Assembly (NCBI RefSeq): GCF_016718685.1
Contig: NZ_JADKCX010000102.1
Location: forward strand, 1-38,675
Reading direction: 5' to 3'
Length of the DNA: 38,675 bases
Source of the DNA: Haliscomenobacter sp.
GTDB taxonomy: Bacteria; Bacteroidota; Bacteroidia; Chitinophagales; Saprospiraceae
This document shows positions 33,026 through 38,675 of this stretch, in pieces (within the stretch, counting starts at the first letter, position 1; every line of letters starts with the position of its first letter). The notes under the pieces were generated by a model. That model was not told where the DNA came from and made no database searches. It saw nothing but the letters and a program-made list of their open reading frames with translations. Both the position numbers and the translations under genes were made by a program.

Positions 33026-34026
33026 ATGCCAAAAAAAATCCTCATCACCGGCGCTTCAGGCTTTGTAGGGGGCCGTTTGCTGAAAAGCCTGACCCTGACC
33101 TACCCGGAAGCTTTGGTATTGGGTACGGGGCGCCGAAACGAACGACAAGCCGAGTTTTCGGCACTGGGTTGCCAATTTCAACCAGGCGATCTGGTTAACT
33201 TTGCCGATTGTGAACGTTTGGTCGCTGGGGCAGATGTGATCATCCATTGTGCAGGGTTGTCCTCCCCGTGGGGAACTTACCCCGAATTTTACGCAGCCAA
33301 CGTACAATCTACCTTAAACCTGCTGAAAGCCGCCCAAGCCCAGGGCACCCAACGATTCATCCTGATTTCAACACCCAGCGTCTACTTCAATTACCAGGAT
33401 CGGTTCAACCTCAAAGAATCTGATCCGCTGCCCAATCCGATGGTCAATCACTATGCGGTGACCAAATACCAGGCTGAGCAGGAGACCTTGCTCAATCGAC
33501 CCGATTTTGAGACCATTGCCTTACGCCCGAGGGCCATCATTGGGGCAGAGGATGCCGTGATTTTTCCACGGGTCTTGCGTGCCTACGAGGAAGGACGACT
33601 CAAGATAGTAGGAGACGGCAAGAACATTGTAGACATGACCTGCGCATCCAACTTGATCGCAGCGGTGGAAGCTTGCCTCAAAGCGGAGCACAGCGCTTTT
33701 GGCGAGGTGTACAACATCACCAATGGCGAACCCCAACCCCTTTGGGAAACGATCGGACATTTTTTGCAGGCCCTGGATTTACCCCCTATTACCAAAAAAT
33801 CCCCACAAGGATTGCCCTGGTAGCGGCTTCGCTCAATGAGTTTGTACACCGTTATTTTTTAGGCGGGCGTGAACCTGCCCTGACCCGCTACAGCATCGGC
33901 ATTTTGTCTACGGCCATGACCATGGACATCAGCAAAGCCCGCGAAAAATTGGGCTATCAGCCCATTCAATCCACGCTGGAAGGCATCAACGAATTTGTGA
34001 CATGGTACAAAACTCAACCCCGCTAA
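33026..34026 (+). CDS. NAD-dependent epimerase/3-beta-HSD-like dehydrogenase, frameshifted
   Basis: Short-chain dehydrogenase of the extended epimerase type, about 334 residues when joined. The N-terminus ILITGASGFVGGRLLKSL is the NAD-binding motif, followed by a second strand ending in TGRRN, DVIIHCAGLSSPWG, and the active-site tyrosine/lysine pair in HYAVTKYQAE. It resembles 3-beta-hydroxysteroid dehydrogenase-like members (OleD-like) more than sugar epimerases, but the substrate is not shown. The frame falls by one in a run of six As at 33794-33799: ITKKSPQGLPW then stop, whereas seven As give ITKKIPTRIALVAASLNEFVHRYF, continuing to the natural C-terminus KAREKLGYQPIQSTLEGINEFVTWY. Its end overlaps the metallo-hydrolase gene by 25 nt, so the two are coupled and probably act in one pathway. 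Confidence 0.87.
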
Positions 34027-34792
34027 AGGTAAGGATTTTTCATTCTGGCTATTGTGTCGCCCACGGGAAGGTGGCTGACCCCCTTCATGGCCAAAAATAC
34101 TGCCGCTTCTACGCCACCTGGGCTTTGATTGAACACCCCAAAGCGGGCCTCCTTCTTTTTGATACGGGTTATGCACCGCGTTTTCGTGCTGCTACTGCGC
34201 GTTGGCCTTACAAATTGTACGCCTGGTTGACCCCAATGTTTTTGCAGGAAGAAGAAACCGCCTGTAATCAACTCAAAGCCCAGGGCTACGATCCCGCGCA
34301 AATCGGTATGGTCATCCTTTCTCATTTCCACGGGGATCACATTACGGGCTCAAGATTTCCCCAATGCCCGGATCGTGCAGCGCTTCAGCACTGGAACAAG
34401 CTACTTCAGTCAAGGGCTGGGCAGCAGTAAGTAAAGGGATTCTACCTGATTTGTTGCCTCTTGATTTGATCCAGCGGGCCAAAACCATTGATGACCATGG
34501 GTTGGGGAAACTGACGGATGAACACAAGGCCTACGATCTTTGGGGTGATGGAAGTATTCAGTTGTTTGCCCTTCCCGGGCATGGACGTGGCCAAATGGGC
34601 GCGGTAGTACCAACACCCGATGGAAGTATATTCCTGGCTGCTGATGCCGCCTGGCAACTACAAGCCTGGCAGGCCGGAACGCTGCCCCGATCAATTGTAC
34701 GCTTGTTTTTTGATGATTGGCTGGCGTATCGACAGACCTTTGACGAATTGAGGGGGTTTGCGCAGCGGAATCCGGAGTTGGTAGACTTATGA
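34002..34792 (+). CDS. MBL-fold metallo-hydrolase, frameshifted
   Basis: Metallo-beta-lactamase-fold hydrolase of about 264 residues. The N-terminal frame holds LLLFDTGYAPRF and the zinc motif ILSHFHGDHITG. The C-terminal part, in a different frame, holds LFALPGHGRGQMGAVV (third histidine) and IFLAADAAW (bridging aspartate). Between about 34345 and 34375 the frame must change: the first frame goes out of family after HITG, the third frame locally gives DFPNARIV, and the second gives ALEQATSVKGWAAVSKGILPDLLP. A single missing base would reconnect the ends, but the local DFPNARIV suggests two or three small indels here. Overall layout recalls N-acyl homoserine lactonase-like enzymes, but the substrate is unknown. 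Overlaps the epimerase gene upstream; a hairpin-rich intergenic region follows. Confidence 0.83.
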
Positions 34793-34826
34793 TAATAATC
34801 CGACAGCCCAGCTTAAATCTGAAACC

Positions 34827-34856
34827 CATTTCGAAAGTTTCAAGACTTTCGAAATG
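34827..34856. repeat. REP-like 30-nt hairpin, copy 1
   Basis: Perfect 12-bp arms CATTTCGAAAGT and ACTTTCGAAATG around TTCAAG. Same length and layout as the copy at 34906-34935, with matched changes on both sides of the stem. Confidence 0.75.
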
Positions 34857-34905
34857 TTTGATGTGCAGAATATTGCGCAGAAGTGTACATTTTACTTCAC
34901 TTGAA

Positions 34906-34935
34906 CATCCCGAAAATCTTAAAACTTTCGGGATG
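34906..34935. repeat. REP-like 30-nt hairpin, copy 2
   Basis: Perfect 10-bp arms CATCCCGAAA and TTTCGGGATG around a 10-nt loop. It differs from copy 1 at 8 of 30 positions; two differences are TT to CC on one side with AA to GG on the other, preserving pairing. Confidence 0.75.
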
Positions 34936-34952
34936 GCGTTCTGGATCAGGTC

Positions 34953-34996
34953 AAAAATGGGCTGACGAAGTAAATCTTACTTCATCAGCCCTTTTT
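34953..34996. terminator. Bidirectional intrinsic terminator
   Basis: Stem of 15 bp with one mismatch (GGGCTGACGAAGTAA at 34959-34973 with TTACTTCATCAGCCC at 34977-34991), a 3-nt loop, five As before and five Ts after. Shared by the metallo-hydrolase gene (+) and the isomerase gene (-), whose corrected stop is at 35024. Confidence 0.92.
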
Positions 34997-35023
34997 GATT
35001 GTACCAGGTTTTACTGCTGAAAC

Positions 35024-37032
35024 CTAGAAGTATTTCGAACGCTTATCCGAGATTTTAGCCGACTTGCGGAAAGCAGGCATGAATCGGTTGGAAACCTGTG
35101 CACGGGTATTACCCGACAAGGTCGTTTTAAGTTGATTGAGATCGGTAAGCCGTTAGGCGTAGAAATGATACATTATTCGGCAGGAAAGACTGGTTGAAAC
35201 GAATGTTGCGCAGGGTATCCACTTTAGCGCTGTACTGAGCGGCAGCAGCTTCTACTCCTTTGCCTTTGCTTTTGTCAACAATCAGTTCACCTTTTTTGCG
35301 GTTGATGACCACTGTTTCGATGTCTTCTTTCACCTTGATCCGCAGTGGCTCCTTGCCGGTCCTAAAATGCCTTTGATACCAGCAAGTACATACTTGTTGG
35401 TGTAAAACTCGGTTGGGTCAGTGAAAGTATAAATGTCGGGAGCAACTTCACTTTTAGCAGCGCCAAAAGCCCAACGAACGATTTCGCGGGAAGTTTGACC
35501 AGCGCCCAAAGAACCCAAGAAAAATTCATTGGCATTCACCGCAGGGCTGGTTTCCTGGGCAAGCCCTTTTATTTTTTAGCCGCAGCCAGCAAGGTTTCAA
35601 CGTCTTTGTTATTGGCATTCAGAAAGCGTTGCGCTTCTTCAAAATTTGCGGTTTTCCGTTTTCTTTCGAAGGTTTGATTACCTCTCCGATGTACGCCACC
35701 TTACGCCGGATGCATTGGAAGTAATCTTTTTACCCGTCACTTCAACCAGGTGCATCCCCCAAATTGGGTCTCAACGGTATACAATTTGCCTTGCTCCGCC
35801 TGAAAGAAGATCAGGTCATCGTAAGGTTTTACCATTCCACCTAGGCCGGTGTAACCGAAATCACCACCACTGGTAGAAGTACCATCCTGTCCAAAACGCA
35901 GCGCCATATCGGCAAAGGTGGCTTTGCCCGTTTCAATTTCACTTTTGATACTGTCAATGCGCGCCTTGACCACCGCCAATGGAGTAGCTGCATCTGGGCG
36001 AATCAAAATATGGCGTGATTTAACACTATCCGGAATCATTTTGCGGTCGAGCAGTTTTACGGCACGGTAAGCATTGCCCTTCAACATATGGGCCAAAAAT
36101 GCCACCAATTGGCAAGTTGAAAATGCTGTCTGCAAATTGCAACAAGCCTTCTCTTTGACATAGGCACCATCAATGGTTCCCAGGTTTTGCTCCACAAATA
36201 CCGTATCGTTGGGGGCATTTTTCCAGTCTGAAATCAAGCCTGCAACTTTTTTGCGTTGTGCAAGCGAGTCAGCTTTGGTTGGTTTCACTTCAAAAGTAAC
36301 CAAGCCGATTTTGCGGGCTTCTTCGGTAAATTTGAACAACCCTGGGTTTTCTTTCAGGTAGCTGGCATAATCTTCGTCAGAAACCGAAACTTCGGAGTTG
36401 TCGATGGCATCAAATGGAATGCGGGTGTACACCAATTCCATCATGGTTGCACTTTCCTTCTGGCTCATTTCAGCGACCCAGCTAGGCGTATACATCCCCT
36501 TGGAGACCATATTGATCAATTTGGTCTGAATGCGATCCTTTATGATCTCCTGCTCCTGGATGGCCCAGTAAGAACGGGCAGTTGCAGGAAGTGTATTGGT
36601 GCTTATTTGCTGCTTCAGGGAATTCAATTGTTCCCGGTTGAGCTGTCCGGTGGTCTGGTCCATGAAACGCTGCATGATGATGGGACTGGGTTCTGGACCA
36701 AATTGAAGGTCGTTCAATTCGTTTTTGCTAACCCCCAGGCCCAGCTTTTCGCCTTCCTGATCAATCAGCGCCTTTTCCACGAAATAATCCCAGAGCGCAC
36801 TGCGACGAGCATAAATATCACCAGCAGACCCTGCGTAGAGGATACTTTCGGTGCGGTTAAACTCATTCAGGTCTACTTTTTGGCCATTAATTTTGCCAAT
36901 GCTAGGTTGCATGCTGCCAAAGATACTATTCTGGCCACCCATCATATCCTGAATAATGAAGCCAAGTAGGCCAAGCGCGATCAACACCACAATCAAAGCG
37001 CTATTCTTGCGAATTGTACTAATCAGAGCCAT
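35024..37032 (-). CDS. SurA/PpiD-like peptidylprolyl isomerase, multiply frameshifted
   Basis: Membrane-anchored periplasmic folding factor with a parvulin domain, about 660 residues when repaired. The first 430 residues read cleanly at both ends: MALISTIRKNSALIVVLIALGLLGFII (anchor), a SurA_N_3-like domain (DLNEFNRTESILY, NELNDLQFGPEPSPIIM) and the parvulin segment SRHILIRPD, ADMALRFGQDGTSTSGGDFGYTG. The gene does not end at 35737. Successive frames continue with MHLVEVTGKKITSNASGV, AYIGEVIKPSKENGK, ANFEEAQRFLNANNKDVETLLAAAKK, NANEFFLGSLGAGQ, KEDIETVVINRKKGELIVDKS and finally QLKTTLSGNTRAQVSNRF to RSKYF and TAG at 35024. I count at least five single-base losses between 35130 and 35770 plus one further disturbance near 35165. 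Two compensating indels (about 36078 and 36153) put some 25 residues (CCNLQTAFSTCQLV) out of frame; the alternative reads FADSIFNLPIGGIFGPYVEG. Assembly error is the likeliest cause. Confidence 0.85.
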
Positions 37033-37063
37033 CTTTTCTAATTAACTTTGAAGAAAAACGACG

Positions 37064-37071
37064 CAAATGTA
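37064..37071 (-). promoter_or_regulatory. -7 box of the isomerase gene
   Basis: TACATTTG on the minus strand, perfect TAnnTTTG, 31 nt before the ATG at 37032. Confidence 0.5.
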
Positions 37072-37144
37072 AACAAATAAAATTTGAAAGCAGTACTTTT
37101 CCTTCCTTAGGATTAGAATAATTGTCTGAAAATGATCAAAATAA

Positions 37145-37993
37145 TTGTTTACTTCCAAAAACCAGACCCAATGCGAACGATTAATTTCTTTTACAAATAC
37201 TTTTCCTGGATTGCTCACTGTTTTCACCCAGGTCGGGTGGGTATCTGTTTGGCTGCTCAATCGGGCCTTGTGGTATCGGCGAAACAACCAAAGGCGGCTG
37301 GGTCTAGCGTGGATTAACTTTTGGGTTGCTCTATTTTATTTGCGGTTGTGTGTGATTCCTTTACTCGCGCGTTTCAATGGTCGGATGGCCCTGCCTGGGG
37401 AGCAAGTAATCAAAACGCACTTGCCCCAAAACATTACTCACTTGCTTGGCCAATCGCCATTATGTCAACCCCAGCCTTGTATCACTTGGCCCCTCAAACA
37501 AGGCCATGCCCTGCAAAAAATAGACCCCGCATTGCATTTGGTATACCTCGATGCCAATTTTCCTTTTGGCGACCATTTTCCTCTTTTTCCTCATCGAAGC
37601 CACGATGATGGGAAAAAACTGGATCTGGCCTTTTTCCGTTATGATACCCGCAGCCAAAAGAGTACCACCGATTATCCCAGTTTTTTGGGGTACGGGTTTT
37701 CGGAGCCACCTTTGCCGGGAGAATTGGACCAACCCAACATTTGCAGGAAGCGTGGCGCCTGGCAATACAACTTGCTACAGGAATGGGTGCGCAGTAATCC
37801 ACAACGGTATAAATTTGATGCCGAACTCAACACTCAATTGTTGCAAAAACTGGCCGACGACCCTCTCACCGAAAAAATTTTCATCGAACCCCATTTAAAG
37901 GGCCGCCTGGGGTTGGGGAGAATGGATAACATCCGTTTTCATGGCTGCCAGGCGGTAAGGCATGATGACCACATTCATGTGCAGGTTAAGTAA
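37145..37993 (+). CDS. Membrane protein with murein-endopeptidase-like C-terminus
   Basis: Up to 282 residues. An N-terminal hydrophobic part (LGLAWINFWVALFYLRLCVIPLL, about residues 52-74) is one strong membrane span, followed by a mostly polar, probably periplasmic domain. Its end reads FIEPHLKGRLGL then DNIRFHGCQAVRHDDHIHVQVK. The H.DDHIHV motif preceded by an IRFHG strand resembles the metal-site end of penicillin-insensitive murein endopeptidases (MepA/M74 and M15-like). The paired SHxxG/HDDG element (PHRSHDDGKKLDLAFF) is the other half of that site, so a zinc hydrolase acting on the wall is plausible. The start is uncertain: the first 40 residues may be out of frame, since the neighbouring frame (37132) offers MRTINFFYKYFSWIAHCFHPG. 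The stop is directly followed by a 10/20-bp tandem repeat. Confidence 0.65.
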   Translation: MFTSKNQTQCERLISFTNTFPGLLTVFTQVGWVSVWLLNRALWYRRNNQRRLGLAWINFWVALFYLRLCVIPLLARFNGRMALPGEQVIKTHLPQNITHLLGQSPLCQPQPCITWPLKQGHALQKIDPALHLVYLDANFPFGDHFPLFPHRSHDDGKKLDLAFFRYDTRSQKSTTDYPSFLGYGFSEPPLPGELDQPNICRKRGAWQYNLLQEWVRSNPQRYKFDAELNTQLLQKLADDPLTEKIFIEPHLKGRLGLGRMDNIRFHGCQAVRHDDHIHVQVK

Positions 37994-38130
37994 AGGTTGA
38001 TAAAGGTTGATTAGGGTTGATGAAGGTTGATTAGGGTTGATGAAGGTTGATTAGGGTTGATGAAGGTTGATTAGGGTTGATGAAGGTTGATTAGGGTTGA
38101 TGAAGGTTGATTAGGGTTGATGAAGGTTCA
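37991..38130. repeat. Tandem repeat of 10/20 bp, 14 decamers
   Basis: Fourteen consecutive decamers. The first two are TAAAGGTTGA; then TTAGGGTTGA and TGAAGGTTGA alternate six times, so the working unit is the 20-mer TTAGGGTTGATGAAGGTTGA; the last decamer ends TTCA. A decayed copy (TAAAGGATGT) follows to 38140. The first three bases are the TAA stop of the upstream gene. No spacers, so not CRISPR. The rest of the gap to 38208 is unremarkable. Confidence 0.95.
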
Positions 38131-38207
38131 TAAAGGATGTTGGGGGTAACTTACTCCTGGCATGGCATCATCACTGGTGGTGTTTTGTCGTTTTTCAAGA
38201 AGTTAGC

Positions 38208-38675
38208 CTAAAAAAATTGATACCCCAGCACCAGCGAAAAAGATTTGTATTCACTGTCCCAATAGTTGTAGTTTTTCATCACATGCCGTTTCATGCCTCG
38301 GCGAAGTTCCAGACTGTAGTTGTTGAATTTTAGGCCCAGCCCCAAGGCCAAACTTGGATTGGAATTGAAGTTCAGGTCTTCGCTGATGTCAAAATCTATA
38401 CCTGAACCCGCTGCAATGTCGATTACTGCTGCTGCGTTGGCAAAGACGCTGGTTTGGTTGTTCAAATACAGGTGATAACGCAAACCTATGGGGATTTCAA
38501 CAGAACGATAATTGGCCCGTACCTCCCTGGGTTCTGGTCGTAGGGTTAGCTGGCTTTAAAAGCTTGATAAGTAGGTTTTAGGTAATGGCCCATTTGTTTT
38601 GGTTGAAGGCAGCGTGAACGCGGCTTCAAAGCCTAAGCGAAAATGTTAGCCACTGCCAAAATCAATGGTTCTTTT
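38208..38675 (-). CDS. Outer-membrane beta-barrel protein, partial and broken
   Basis: C-terminal part of a small outer-membrane barrel running off the right edge. The last 91 residues alternate strand and turn: VEIPIGLRYHLYLNNQTSVFANAAAV, SNPSLALGLGLKFNNYSLELR, and YKSFSLVLGYQFF with the aromatic C-terminus. Upstream, the same frame continues with LTLRPEPREVRANYRS and further with RLGFEAAFTLPSTKTNGPLPKTYLSSF and IDFGSG. These are separated by two in-frame TAA codons (complement of about 38557-38559 and 38645-38647). One lies in TTTTAAA, where a single T/A change would give SFKSQLTLRP; the other would be GYHFRLGFE with one base change. Because family-like sequence continues across both, I annotate through them; whether they are errors or real nonsense mutations is open. 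The family is probably the porin/OMP_b-brl group. Confidence 0.65.

Noticed and set aside
34793..35023. Additional gene in the gap after the metallo-hydrolase
   Set aside because: Only hairpins and a terminator are found; minus-strand sequence from 35024 on belongs to the isomerase C-terminus.
37991..38130. Repeat array as a CRISPR
   Set aside because: Units are contiguous 10/20-mers with no unique spacers and no cas genes in the window.

Overview
The window is chromosomal DNA from a member of the Bacteroidota, most likely a filamentous or gliding Saprospiria-type organism (Haliscomenobacter/Lewinella-like; genus is inference only). The reasons are the type IX secretion (T9SS) genes (PorP/SprF, PorQ, PorZ, a giant adhesin with a gliding-type C-terminal domain), an Oar-like TonB-dependent receptor, promoters with the Bacteroidota TTG / TAnnTTTG pattern, and an almost complete lack of Shine-Dalgarno sequences. 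I see no phage, transposase, integron or CRISPR; this is core chromosome with unusual intergenic DNA.

Layout. 1-980: 3' part of alanine dehydrogenase (+) converging on the next block. 979-10388 (-): a T9SS surface operon of a 2132-residue HYR/Ig-like adhesin, PorP/SprF and an OmpA-family PD40 protein. 10592-15522: gltX, a broken polysaccharide deacetylase, a LytTR response regulator/DtxR-type regulator pair, a probable structured non-coding RNA (about 14757-14949, -) and a small membrane protein. 15691-23435: S41 tail-specific protease, a small membrane protein, a tocopherol-cyclase-like protein, a TonB-dependent receptor and scpA. 23496-29934: an operon of UDP-glucose dehydrogenase, a MORN-repeat lipoprotein and porQ, then a thioredoxin-like gene, then porZ. 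30054-32923: nadD, a lipoprotein and dnaN (-), with panD divergent (+). 33026-38675: an overlapping epimerase and metallo-hydrolase pair, a SurA/PpiD-like peptidylprolyl isomerase, a membrane protein with a murein-peptidase-like end, and a partial outer-membrane barrel.

Functional thread. Much of the window serves the outer membrane and cell surface. PorQ and PorZ belong to the T9SS attachment machinery, PorP/SprF with the OmpA protein would serve the adhesin, and the periplasmic isomerase would help fold outer-membrane proteins. Housekeeping genes (gltX, dnaN, panD, nadD, scpA) lie between.

Two features colour the whole window. First, at least nine genes are interrupted by single-base indels or stops, mostly one missing base in a short homopolymer, and in every case the neighbouring frame restores good protein sequence. 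I read this as residual assembly error rather than gene decay, and I annotate those genes full length. Second, gene 3' ends repeatedly carry palindromes built from locus-specific 7-10 nt words, with the stop codon inside or next to an arm. A REP-like hairpin pair and a 20-bp tandem array add to this intergenic repertoire. These palindromes and the candidate RNA are the best leads for something undescribed.
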